DNA from: Membranipora membranacea
Taxonomy: Eukaryota; Bryozoa; Gymnolaemata; Cheilostomatida; Membraniporidae
Assembly: GCA_914767715.1 (NCBI GenBank)
Contig: OU612072.1
Span: 17,360,001 to 17,424,000, forward strand
Direction: 5' to 3'
Length of the DNA: 64,000 bases
Every line of letters starts with the position of its first letter. The stretch's first letter is position 1. Below, in pieces: positions 51,795-63,500 of this stretch. The notes under the pieces are model-generated. The model worked only from the letters and a program-made list of their open reading frames with translations. It did no database searches and was not told the DNA's origin. The position numbers were made by a program, and so were the translations under genes.

Positions 51795-51848
51795 TAAAAG
51801 ATTCATACTATGTTTTGGATGAAGGCTATTGGAAAATAAAACCGAAGA
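51795..51848. repeat. 52-bp direct repeat, copy 2
   Basis: Second copy of the 49399-49450 repeat, about 190 bases upstream of the P450 start and directly next to the LINE fragment. Confidence 0.85.
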
Positions 51849-52740
51849 GCTTTGGATATTACACTCTGGGATAATTTACTTTCTGATGAGGATGATATCC
51901 ACACACAGACTGAAGTTATCTCAGACTATATCAATTTCTGTACAGACCCCTGCATACCCACTAAATGTTTCAGGATGTGTACCAACCAAAAACCGTGGAT
52001 GAACAAGCATGTATCAGAGATGTTGGAACAAAAACAAATTGCTCATGAAACTGGCAATCGTAAACTATACCAAACTTAAAAGTGATATAACCAAGGCAAT
52101 AATTATCTCTAAGAAAAGCTACTCTACCAAAATTCAACAACAACTAGTCAAACAACCAGCAAAAGCATGGACAGATATCAAGAAAATCAGTGGGTTACCT
52201 ACTAGCACCAACACAAATCCTAAGCAGAACCTATTTGCCCCAGATGACCTGAATACCTTCTTCACCAGATATGAGAAACCTATACCCGTCCCACCTATGA
52301 TAAACAATTCTAACACTACAGCACCACCACTAGAAATAAAAGAAGATATAGTCCTCAAGCAGCTCAGTGGACTTAACCCTAGGAAAGGCTCCGGACCAGA
52401 GGGCCTTATTCCCAAAGTTCTAAAGCTATGCTCCACCCAGCTGGCGCCTATCATCACTAGACTGTTCAGCTCCTCTATCAACTCTAAAACTACACCTGCA
52501 TCATGGAAATCGGCTATAATAAAACCTCTACCAAAAGTCAAAGACCCTGATCAACTTAAACAATATCGACCAATAGCGCTAACTAGCTGTCTCTGCAAGA
52601 TGATGGAGCGGCTTGTAAAACATTATATTATGGGTCATACTCCTGTGGATAGATACCAGTTCGCATATCAAGCTAATCGGTCAATAGACAAAATTATGAG
52701 TAAAGATGACAATATAAAAATGCCTTTATTCATTGGTTGA
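51849..52740 (+). mobile_element. LINE reverse-transcriptase fragment, frameshifted and truncated
   Basis: Two overlapping frames make one protein segment. The first (to 52079) contains NQKPWMNKHVSEMLEQKQIA, typical of the linker between the endonuclease and the reverse transcriptase. A frameshift near 52070 leads to the second frame, with GLNPRKGSGPEGLIPKVLK, WKSAIIKPLPK and QYRPIALTSCLCKMMERLV, the N-terminal RT blocks of Jockey/CR1-type elements. It stops at 52740 before the catalytic YxDD block. No endonuclease domain and no 3' end are attached, so it cannot move itself. Confidence 0.85.
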
Positions 52741-54228
52741 TAAAACTTCCCAAGGACAAGTCCTGTTAACACCATGTTTATCACACCCTGGTTTGAGACG
52801 CCTCACTGAGTGAAGACTGTCCAATAATATATGTGATTAAATGGTTATCTCAAAGAGAAAACCATTTTTCTACATTTATAATTCATTGTGACTTCATCTA
52901 AAGTTTTTCATCTGCAGTATATCAAGAGCCTAAACATTTTAATACTATTTATTATTATTGGCAATTGGCTCAAGTCACATACATTTACAAACTGCATCTT
53001 TTTTTCTTTCTTCTATTGGCTAAGCTGGTTGAAAACCTATGCCAATAAAAACAAATAGTTATACTCACATTGTCATTTCTGCAAGGAGTTAACGCCTTGA
53101 TGTAGGTTACAAGAGGTTATGTCTTTGCTCAAATAAGGCCCTTCAGAAGATGAATAACTGCTGGATCCACCATTAGTGCTAAGTCATTGAGGTCAGGTCA
53201 ATGAAAACACACGAAGCCCTCCATGACCGTATCAACACTGGTGGGCACAATATCTCATCAAGGTCGCTTTATTATTAAACTGATTTAGGCATGAATAGTT
53301 GTATTACTACTTTGTCTTTACTATACTGCTAAGTAATGCAGCATCTTTACCTAAATTACAATAGTTGGTACATTCAGCAGTGAGAAGTGATTAAACCAAT
53401 TTTTTTATCACTATATCCTTTCCAGCCCTTTGGTAGTTGTTATTAAATTGCCCTGCAAAATTGAAATTATCCCGTTTTTTTGCAACACACATTTAACATT
53501 TCACTGATCAGTTTTTATATTTCACTTTTTATACCCAGGATGCCTCCTCTTTTTCTACAAAAACCTATAAGGGTCGCTGCTAATTTTTAGTCTGCTACCA
53601 ATGGTTAGTAATGAAGATAATAATAAGTGAGGTAGTTTAGTATCAAAAGGACTGAAGTGTCCCAGATTACCTCTCATTTAACAACCATTGCCACCCCACC
53701 CTGCGCCTCCCTTTGCCTCACCAAGAGAAGGTTTGATGTATCGGGACTCAATCAAACACGATCATAGGAAATCACAACATCCCTCTTTGGCCTATGTAAC
53801 AGAATTCTATGTAGAGCGATCAACTTTGAATGTCCTCACTACATTCACAACTAGGGAAAAAAACAAAATAAATTTTAAACAAATAAATATTAATAAATTT
53901 ATTGGAATAAAAAATTCCACTTGTGTTGTTTCAGATCTGGCTGGGTATGTCAAGTTGTCTGTCAAACAAACGTAAGATCAAATTGTTTGTATCTAAACGG
54001 TCCTGTATTCTGACCGAGTAATAAAACTTGAAAAATTTATTTGTGTCAACAAATATGCCTTGAATTACTGAGCATATTACCAAAATAGACTGTTACAATA
54101 GCTTTGAAGGCCACAGAGTAGAACTGTGTCAAATCCAGTGGTGCCGTGTCTGGGATTATTTATCTTAGATTATCTTATGTTACCAGAACGTGCAAGAGAT
54201 TCATTTATCTTGTGATGAAGTGGAAGAC
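52741..54228. other. Gap between the LINE fragment and the P450 pseudogene
   Basis: AT-rich DNA. I looked for the missing upstream P450 exons on the plus strand here and did not see them. The open frame at 53688-53975 has no recognisable content. Confidence 0.45.
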
Positions 54229-55960
54229 GTGATATGGCCACCGCTGACCTGAGTAAGATGTCATACCTAGAGTGGTGTATCAAAGAGTCAATGAGACTTT
54301 TGTCTCCAGTACCAACGTTCTCTAGAAACATGATCAAGGAGACCGAGTTTAGGAGGATTATGACAGTGTTGCACCTGATTATATATAGGTATACATCAAT
54401 GAATTATGATAATGTATATTGTGAAAGGACAGATATAATAGTCTGTTATGTTATCTTGTCACAGGCAATTTCGTGGTTCTGGCAAATATTACTGTGGTGG
54501 CAGCGTTTTGTCTCCACAATCATCCAAAGATTTACCCTGAGCCTGAGAAGTCCGACCCGACAAAATTCGAACCGTGCAGTCAGGCATGTGTACTCACCTT
54601 TCAGTGCTGGACCAGAAAACTGTATAGGTGAGTCTAGTCCAGATCCTAAATGAGCTGCCAGTATGTTCTCCCTCCTATGTGGGTTGCGCTAAAATGAATT
54701 ACTCCATCTTTTCCAAACAGTTGTTAATTACTGAGTTGACATCAGTGGCTTATACAGCCATATTCTGTCAGATTTGATCTCTCGGTATGAATACTGTCAT
54801 TGGTTATGGGTGCAAATCTTTAACAAACCGCAAAAAAATTATTGCTTGGAAATTAATTGCAAGGCTTATGTTCTGTGCTGAAAATCCTTGCAAAGCTTTA
54901 AACTCCATTCGAGAACAGAGACATAGCATAGTGTAATTAGCTTTCTTTTGACAAGCAAATAGCTCGAAATAATAGCCAATTTTGTAAACAAGACATCCAC
55001 TAACTCACTCCATTGTTGAGTGTTCCAACTGCATAAGGTTATATTAGTATTTCCATTCCATGAGAAGAGTCTAATTCAGTGCTTGCAAAGCTTTGTGACA
55101 AACCATGTTATGGATATGTTTCCGATTTTTGTGGGTCGGACTGCTGGGACCGATGCACCATATTGTAAGGATTCTCACGCCACTCTCTTTCCTGATGAAT
55201 GATGCATGTAATAGACAGTTTTCTGAGCTCTGATTTAGTCCTCAATTTGGAGTTGTCTTCTCTCCAGTTTGGTACTTTTAACCCACGCCGCATAGGAAAA
55301 ACGTGCTGAAAAGAGGGTTATCTTGAAAACCGCTTATAATAGGATAAAAATTATTTTTGATTCAGAATCTGCAACATTGAAAACTCAGAGTTTGGGATCT
55401 AATTTTAGTATTTGGATAGTCAATTATAGCCTTTTCGGCAGAATCTTTCATGAGTTTCGTCACTAAAATTAAGATTTATCAACATTCAAGTCCCCAATGA
55501 TTTGGAAACACTGTCTCACAGGGTTTTCAATGGCGCAGACTCTGAATCAATAATCATTTTTATCCTAACATTAGCGGTTTACAATATAACCCTCTTTCAG
55601 CATGTTTTTCCTATGCGGCGCGGGTTAAAAGTACCAAACTGGAGAGAGGACAACTCCGAAATGAGGCATAAAAAAGAGCTCAGAAAACTGTCTATTCAAA
55701 CTTTGTCCTTTTGTATAAAAATTTTTATACGGATGTAGCCATTTGCATTTGCATGACTCTCCATAAGAAATATGATACAAGTTTTATCATTAGAGGTATG
55801 AAGTTTGTATGATGGAGTTGAAGGTTATAATAGCCAGTATCCTGCTCAACTTTAACATCGAGTCGACCCAGAGAAGAGAAGAACTGAGACCTAATCCTGG
55901 TCTGGTTCTCCAGCCGACACAAGGCATCAAAGTCAAGCTTACTTCTCGCCATCTCTGATA
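54229..55960 (+). pseudogene. Truncated, frameshifted copy of the CYP4 P450 (last three exons)
   Basis: Three blocks match exons 7, 8 and 9 of the minus-strand P450. Block 1 (about 54222-54350): ADLSKMSYLEWCIKESMRLL..VP, with ExxR kept but the donor changed from GGTGAG to AGGAGG. Block 2 (about 54466-54627): acceptor TCACAG, then a frame matching the parent up to DPTKFEP, then a frame change before the haem loop FSAGPENCIG. Block 3 (about 55790-55958): LLNFNIESTQRREELRPNPG and LQPTQGIKVKLTSRHL to a stop, with a one-base loss just before MMELKV. Exons 1-6 are absent. A foldback element sits between blocks 2 and 3. Retained introns show it arose by DNA duplication, not retroposition. Confidence 0.88.
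55208..55696. mobile_element. Long foldback element (about 175-bp arms)
   Basis: Left arm about 55208-55384 and right arm about 55524-55696 are inverted copies; the ends read AATAGACAGTTTTCTGAGCTC. Both arms contain CCTATGCGGCG..GGGTTAAAAGTACCAAACTGG in one sense or the other. No coding capacity. It sits in the last intron of the P450 pseudogene. Confidence 0.9.
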
Positions 55961-56370
55961 TTTGTAAGTTAACTTTACCTTATATTTGAAACATGGTTAG
56001 ATCAATATGTCATTCCATGTTCAGGCTAGTACTTGGTCTTATACATGTTTCGACAACTGAGCAGGTCCAAAAATGAAGTTAGTCAAATGCTTGTCCAAAG
56101 CCCAATTTTATTACAATTCATGTTGTGAATTTTTGAAAACTATCGGGTCCAACTTAGTATTTTAGTAACTTCAGTTGCCACATGTCATTCAAAAAATTAA
56201 AAACTCAAATTAACATTTAAAACAGTGATATTTGAATGTGTTGGACATGCGCTAAGTCTCTAGGGTGCAAGAATGAGCCGAAGCTGACCATGCACACCTC
56301 TAAAATAATTAAACATTAGACAGTGTGCAGCGGTAAAACAAAATATATTTGCAACCGAGCCAGAAAATAT
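55961..56370. other. Short intergenic stretch between P450 pseudogene and vWA gene
   Basis: Convergent 3' ends. Nothing recognisable. Confidence 0.4.
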
Positions 56371-59300
56371 TTAATTTTTGACACAGACATCGCTGTTTTT
56401 GGCCATTTGCTGTTTGACGGCATTAGCGAGCTTCTCAAAGAAGTTATAATCTGGAAGTCCGAAAACTTCTCCGGCCTCAGCACCTCTAATATCCTCCAGC
56501 TCATCACAATCTGCCTCACCGACTCCGAACGCAAACACCTGTACACCAGGTCCGGACTCTCTCAACTTACGACTCTCCTCCTTCAACTCATAACATCTAC
56601 AATAACATAGACAGCCACATATGATTATTATCGAATAATAATATATAACATAACATCATTGAGGTCTCCCTAAAGGTCACCTCGCGTCAGGTAATGGAAG
56701 TTTATTAATGCCATCAAAACCCTGATCTACAGCCACGTGGCTAACGATTGACACAACACCTGACTGGGCATCTATGTATTACTACTAATGTATTCTAGGA
56801 TATGTGAATACTGACCCGTTGTTACATTTACCATCAGTTATAACAAATACGATGGTGGCTGTATCGGGATCATTGAGTCTGCTGCCAGGCTGAGTCAGCA
56901 CATTCTCTCTGACATGCATGATGGCGTCGGTAGTAGATGTGGCTCCTGCGCTCTGCTCCATATTCAGTATGGCATTTTCAACATAACCAGCTCCTGTAAA
57001 ACATAAGCCATATATTATCACAAGGAAAATCAAAAAATCCTGGGATACCAGCAATACCTGGGACACAATCTATACCTGAGACACAATTAGTTTTAAATGC
57101 ATCTCTAGAGAACAGTGTATGCAAAATATTGTACATATGTACCTTTAGTAAATCTTCTGCATTACCATTTGACCATTCAAGAAATCTAGGCCTCAGATAA
57201 TGTTTGAGAATTATGTAGTAGCTGTATCATACCTTTCTGACTATCTCGGTAAGTTAATATGGTCTTAGCCATTGTACTGAACTGTACAACTGATACTTGC
57301 TTCTCTCCTTCACCAGAACCTACAAAATCAGAGAGGCAACAAATAAAAAGAGCAAAGGCACTCTTTGTCGAATGATCTAAAATTCTAAAAAAAAAAATAA
57401 AAAAAATAATTATGAAAATTTTTCAAACTCCTTTAAAGTCTTATAGAGTCTTATAAACTCATTTAAACTCAATTAAACTCTTTTAAACTCTTCTAAAATC
57501 TTCTAAAGTCTTCTAAAATCTTCTAAAATCTACTACAATCTTCAAAACTATCAAGAACTCAAACAATGAAACATGAAATGAGCTGAGGCCTTATGTTGTA
57601 TCTATACACAGTGAGATTATGATCTATCACACATCGGCAGCGTAGTTAAGTGATACAATGATGGATAAATTCTTACCAAACTGATGAGGACAGAGGGCCT
57701 GGCTAAGAGTGGCAGCTCCTTCTTTAGCCACTTTGAACTGCGCTGGGTTAATACTTCCGGAGTCGTCTATCACAAATATCAGATCAACGCTGGCCTTCTG
57801 TGTCAATCATAAATCACAATATAATAATATAGTGTAATCCTCCAAACAGGACCAGTACTTATCTCATATATAGAACAGAGTTTTGTATGAGTTATCCCCT
57901 CGCGACAACAATTAAGACAACTCTGTACAAAAAATGATTAAAATATTAGCAACCTATATGCCTATATAAATGCATCTTTGAAATAATTTTTTAAGCAGCA
58001 GGTCCATCTCTTTTAGGTTAAAATAACCTGATCTCAAAATGGCATTTGAGATCAGGCAGCGTTGACCTGTTTGCACCCAGAAACACAGAAAATAGTGTTG
58101 CAGATATTTATTGACATGGATAGTTGAGAAAGACTTACCTCACTCAATTCTTAGTCGGTATAAACATCGTTGATATTTGATATGAATAAATCAGTGCAGA
58201 GCTACATTACACTTAACTAAGGATAGGCCAGATGTCTAAAGTTCTGCTCGCCTTACCAGTACACATATAAATAGTTGTATGTCTATGTGTTTTATGACTT
58301 TTATATTTATATTTATATTTAATACTTTATTTTATTCATTTTATTAATATTTATATTTATGACTTTATCATATTTATATTCATGACTTTACCTTAAACTT
58401 GTTGTCTGAGGCTCTCTTGCCGAACTTATTGATGAGACTTGAGGCCATACTGTCAGCTACACCATTGCTGGCAGACGCTGACATAGCTCCTTTGGCTACT
58501 GAGAAGGGATAACGATTACGGCAGCAGTAACTGTAATCTGAGCTAAAAGTAAGCCAATATCAATCATTATAGTCTGTAATCTCAATTTAGCTATGCGTTT
58601 AACTATCGAGCTACGGGAATGGTCTGGGCAAATGAGTCAGGTCATGAAACAAATCCAAGCTTACAGCAAAAGATGATTGGAAGATCTCGCAAGTTAAACA
58701 CATCATATGACATAGAAAGCACTGAAGTAGATGCAAAGAAGATGCTAAAATGACTAGCTTGTCTAGCTTGCAAGGCAAACAACTCACCATCTTCTGTAGG
58801 GATATATCATAGCCTTAGAGTTAGATACAACATCTCTCTTTGACGTCATGATAGGGTAGCAGTTACAGTATCTACAGTCGATTCTAGGGATGGTCCATGG
58901 TCTATATGTTGCTCTGGTAGGTGGGGGTTGAGTAGCTTCAAAAAAAAATCAGTAACAGTTTGAGGATCAGGTATGAGTCTACTTTTCACATATATATTTC
59001 ACATGATCGACACGACTGAGCGTATCGGTCTTCACAAGGAGATGCTGATCCACAGCTGATATATATTTTTACAACCGATTCAGAATAGATATTGTGTGAG
59101 TAAACTTGTAATTTCTTCTCCTATGTTACGTTTTACCCGATTTCCCGATGCTTCAGCTCCCATCCTAAGCTACCAGCCAAAGTCAGCTCAAGATGGAACA
59201 ACTCCAACTTAGAGATTTTCATATCTGCACAGTGACAAATGAAGCTCTGCACACTGAAAAACATACTGATTCTAATATATGGATGAGAGTAACACTTACT

Positions 59301-59879
59301 TCTGACAGCTCCACACAGCGCGCGCTTACTTCTCCTGTTATTGGCATAGTTACTGATGTCCCTTAACTCATCCTCATTTAGTAACTCTCCGTATACACAT
59401 ACTCTACAACAAAAATACACATACTCTACAGCAAAAATACACATACTCTACAACAAAAATACACATACTCTACAACAAAAATACACATACTCTACAACAA
59501 AAATACACATACTCTACAACAAAAATACACATACTCTACAACAAAAATACACATACTCTACAACAAAAATACACACACCAACTGAATATGAAAACTTACT
59601 CTAAGTAAACTACATACAACAATGTTGCACTAGTGGCATAGCATGATGATTATTAATAGTGCTTTACTGAGGTTTCCATATAATTATGTTATAAACAAAA
59701 GAAAATAAAAACTTGTTGACCTCTTAATTTCCAATCCTGGACATAATGGAAAACATATGGTCCAGGATGATTTGTCTGCCAAATAAAATACTTTAAATAT
59801 TTGTAAAAAAAAGTATATTGCACAAAAATAAGAGTGCCTACCCGACTGTAACAGCGAGGAATAGAATAGTCAGTTTCAT
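56371..59879 (-). CDS. Secreted single-vWA-domain protein, eight exons, complete
   Basis: Exons in transcript order: 59842-59879, 59300-59403, 58788-58935, 58392-58530, 57677-57797, 57233-57319, 56816-56993, 56371-56596; all in phase, 346 residues. The start MKLTILFLAVTV is a signal peptide. A short propeptide ends at RRSKR (36-40), a furin-type site. A Pro/Arg and Cys-rich stretch follows (CRYCNCY, CYCCRNRY), then an Ala/Ser-rich linker with KFGKR. The von Willebrand factor A domain covers about 146-335 and has an intact metal-ion adhesion site: DDSGS (154-158), TST (231-233) and TDG with Asp266. It ends DVCVKN. Such domains bind matrix or cell-surface ligands, so an extracellular matrix or shell/cuticle role is possible but inferred. 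I do not recognise an orthologue; matrilin- and collagen-VI-type vWA domains are the nearest. Exon 2 abuts a 22-bp minisatellite that contains its acceptor. Confidence 0.9.
57395..57545. repeat. 10-11-bp minisatellite in vWA gene intron 5
   Basis: About twelve degenerate copies of CTTCTAAAAT / CTTTTAAACT in a row, next to an A-rich stretch (57380-57410). Confidence 0.85.
58295..58390. repeat. TTTATAT-rich simple repeat
   Basis: Repeated TATTTATATT words directly downstream of the vWA gene exon 4 donor on the minus strand. Confidence 0.7.
59396..59575. repeat. 22-bp minisatellite carrying a repeated 3' splice site
   Basis: Eight copies of ACTCTACAACAAAAATACAC+AT at exact 22-base spacing (CTCTACA at 59402, 59424, 59446, 59468, 59490, 59512, 59534, 59556). 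On the coding (minus) strand each reads TTTTTGTTGTAG|AGTATGTG, that is, an acceptor. The exon-proximal copy is the acceptor of exon 2 of the vWA gene. Confidence 0.95.
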
Positions 59880-60529
59880 GTTCACATCTGATAGTGTAAG
59901 ATAGAAATGAACTGTAGTAACTATTGTCTATATGAGGTGATAAAAGTCTGCAGGGTGAGGGCCTGGTATAAGCTCACATTCTCTACTGTGGTGAGAGTGC
60001 GGGAGTGAACAGATGTTTAGATATGATGAATATATTGTCAGAACCTGACCACATAATACCACATCAGATTATGTCATAAACATTGAATAAACCCTCGTTT
60101 AGTCATTGGAAAATCGACAATGTATGACAACTTGATCATTGATGACAATATACTAATTCTACGAACCAAATACTATAGCAAGTTTGATCCAGTTTGCCTG
60201 CATTCCAGTTGCTCCCTCTCCACCGATAAGCCACCTATTTGCCTACGGCTATCAGTGAAGAGGGAGCAACTCCGATGTGGGCAAAATGGATCAAACTTTG
60301 ACTAGCCAAATAAACACCAATTATAGCTAAATCAACTATCAGCTATCAACTATCAACTACTTTGTTAAAGGCTACTTATCGGGCACACGATTTCTCACAA
60401 GAACAAGAATTGAGTTGTGCTGTTCTTTAAGGTTATGTTTGTTAGGTGTAAGTCATTGACTTACTGACATGATTATTGTATTAGTTAGGTAGTTGTGGTA
60501 GATATGTTACCCAGTAATACTTAGTAGAG
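59880..60529. other. Divergent intergenic region, vWA gene and membrane-protein gene
   Basis: The 650 bases between two divergent start codons must hold both promoters unless upstream leader exons exist. It contains the hairpin MITE at 60181-60297. A clear TATA box for either gene is not seen. Confidence 0.45.
60181..60297. repeat. Hairpin MITE-like element, GATCCAATTTGCC family
   Basis: Arms 60181-60230 and 60250-60297: AGTTTGATCCAGTTTGCCTG pairs with GGGCAAAATGGATCAAACTT, and GTTGCTCCCTCT pairs with AGAGGGAGCAAC. This is the best kept of three related copies in the window. Confidence 0.85.
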
Positions 60530-63500
60530 ATGCTGGAGGAGACTGCAGAAGCACTCGCACATGTATGGAGAGTATCTACTAAGAACCTATCAGGGATACA
60601 GGCTCTCTTACTACTCTCCCTCTCCATCGTTATCTCTCTCATCGTACTAACTTGTGTCAACTGGTCCAAAGAGTGCGTACTATTATACATCATAGAATAT
60701 TATCATGTAACTAAATATAAATGAACGGATATGTAATTGGCTCACCGCTGTCCAGTTAAATATTAACAAAGCATCAGGTATCTTGCATCAATGGGTTATT
60801 CTATGATTTTAACACAGAGTAAGGATATCCTTACTCTGTGATTTTAACAACGTCAGCGTATGCATGCAATATTATTACATCACACAAGATTTGGGGATTA
60901 ATTATTATCTCATCTCAATGAATGTGATATCAGCCTGACAATTCGTACGGAAAGAAAGTTCAGCAACACCTCATTTTGTGAAAATTCCAGATTGTGTGCT
61001 TGTTAAGCTATCAGCCACACCACACAACTCTCTGTTATGATGAGGGTTATTATTACTCAGGCAGCGAGCAGCAATATATAGGTAGTGTATATGGTTGGTG
61101 TATATAGTGATGTTGTGAGAGATTTTAATGCTATACTGAGTGTTTGTGACACAGGCGGGAGAGGATACGACAGGAAGTCAGAGATGAGTTGATGAAGCAG
61201 GTGGTGGTTCCTCCTAAAGACAACCAGGACCCAGAGGGAGGAGGAGATGTTAATAATGAACAACCGAGCGCGGATCCGCTGATGTCACTGCTGACACAGA
61301 TCGATATTACTCCTCCTCCTCAGCCCCCTATGCCCCAACCGATACCAGCAATCATCACCACAGATAGTGATACACCGACTGAACCACCTGTGCGTGCATT
61401 TAGAACTACCAAAGTCATAGCCGCTTCATCATCTAAGCAGGTGACTGACACTATTTCATGTTTTATCGTCCTTCATTAATTTACTTTATATAATATAATG
61501 CGTGATGGAGGAGACCTCTAAATTTAGAGGTTTGGGTAAAATTCTGTAATATAATGGTGGATTAGACTGCACACTAAACATATCCGTAGACAAACAAACA
61601 CTTTGAAATGTGTTTAATATTGATATCAATGAAGTAGAGAGCCAGGTATCTGCTTATATAAAAAGAAGCAGAATACACTGATAGAAGGGCCAATTTTCTT
61701 TTGCTTGCTAATCATGTAAGCTAACTCAGATTTGGCCAGATCTAAATGACTCAACCCTCAGTTTAGTTTGATTCCATATTGATTAGCTGTTATGATATGT
61801 ATGGTTACAGTTACTTTTATTTACTCACTGTTTGTGATCTGTGTAGGTACCTGCTGATGTGGAGTCGACTCGAGTCAAAGTTAAAAGACGAAAGAAGAAG
61901 AATGGCGCGCGGTTAGGTTTAAAGAATGAGTCCGATACCACAGCTATGTTGAGGGGAGGCGATGAGAATGGCACCTTTACATCAGATCTCAGAACATATG
62001 AGAATGAGGAGAGTTTGTACCTGACCAGCAGCGCACAGAGAAGAAGAGAATCTAAGACTCCCAGTATCATACAACAATATAAACAAAGCACTAAAAGAGT
62101 CAGGAAAGAGGTGGAACACTCACATATTAAAATTCTGCTGATTTCGAGATTGAAAATCAATTCATTTCATTGTACAAATCGCTATTAAGGATAAAACATA
62201 TCTTCCTCTCTGCTCGACTGTCCCAAGCCATCCTTATTTATTTTTTATTTTTGGGTATTCTGTATAACATTCTAAACAAATGAGTTTATCCACAATAAAT
62301 TTCATTTATATTTAATTTTTTTAAAAGGAGACAAGAGAGAAGGGAGAGATGGAAGCCATGGAGAAGATGTCATCGATGGATTCAACTGGCGAAAAGAGGC
62401 ACAGTGAGTCTACTTAATCTATTTATACTCAATTCAGTGTTAGAATTGTTAATACTGCCATAATATCAATCTAAGTTTTATGACTACTAATCTGCATCAA
62501 CCTTGAAAGTGTTTAGGTAACTTACTATGAATCGTGATTATGATGTAGAGGATACCATACTGAAGAACAAACACTCATCAAGTCCGGCGGCCTTTCAGAT
62601 CAGCTCAACAACACAAGGATCATCAGATTCGCCGAGACAGGGAAAGCCTTATGAATCTCCCATAACCAGCTCATCACTGGACTGTGAGTCATTAACTATC
62701 AGTGCCCAGTGGTCTAAGTGCACATTTTATTTTGTGGGTACTCTAATCTTTAGGTTGAAAATTGTTTTGAGAACTTTTTGCAATATCTAGATCAAATTAT
62801 GCAGAAATACGGATCTATAATAGTATGTCAAAAGAGATAACTTCACACTGTTTTTGCATTGAATCCATGGGAACTGTGTTCTTAAAGCATCCATGAAATT
62901 AAAATTGGGATTATCAAAGCTGTTTCTCCAGCTGATCAGCTTCAAATCTATATTTCTTGTGGTTCCCACCAGTTCCCACTCACTCAGAACACTGTCAGTG
63001 TCTAACTAAGTTTTAAAATCATAGCAAATTCAGAGCTAGGTGGCAATGCGCACAAGCTTACACATACACAATGATTTCAACCAAAACACATATAGTTGGT
63101 TAGGTTACAGGCATGTCATAGAATCAGAATAGAATCATAGAGTAGTATGAGGCAGAATTTAGAAAAAACAGGAAGAAATTAGTTTTGAGGAGAAGTTTTG
63201 GTTTTTGTGATTTTGTCGGATTTTTCTTACAGCGAACAAACCTAGTTTGGCTGGTGGGGGTAGGAGGACGTCAGATAGGAGAGGATCGGGTGGGAGTATG
63301 AACGTCCCGCCTGCAGCCACAGCAGAAGCTGCCAACTCTGCTGCTTTTGCCCTAGTCATGGCTAATATAGACCATCACAGGTAAGGCACTTATTCTATAA
63401 TAGGTCTATTTCCTATAATGGCACGTTTATGTGTCCCACACAAATACAAAGTACATGATCAAAGATTTAAGATTGGCCTGATCATGCTGGGAATTCCAAA

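Noticed and set aside
55108-55738. Open frames on both strands with a shared MRRGLKVPNWREDN peptide
   Set aside because: They are the two arms of the foldback element read in opposite directions, not a duplicated gene.
59396-59575. CRISPR-like regular repeat
   Set aside because: The 22-bp units are directly adjacent with no unique spacers, and the DNA is animal.
59356-59604. Plus-strand open frame with a repeated THTLQQKYTYST peptide
   Set aside because: It is the antisense of the vWA gene exon 2 and its 22-bp minisatellite.
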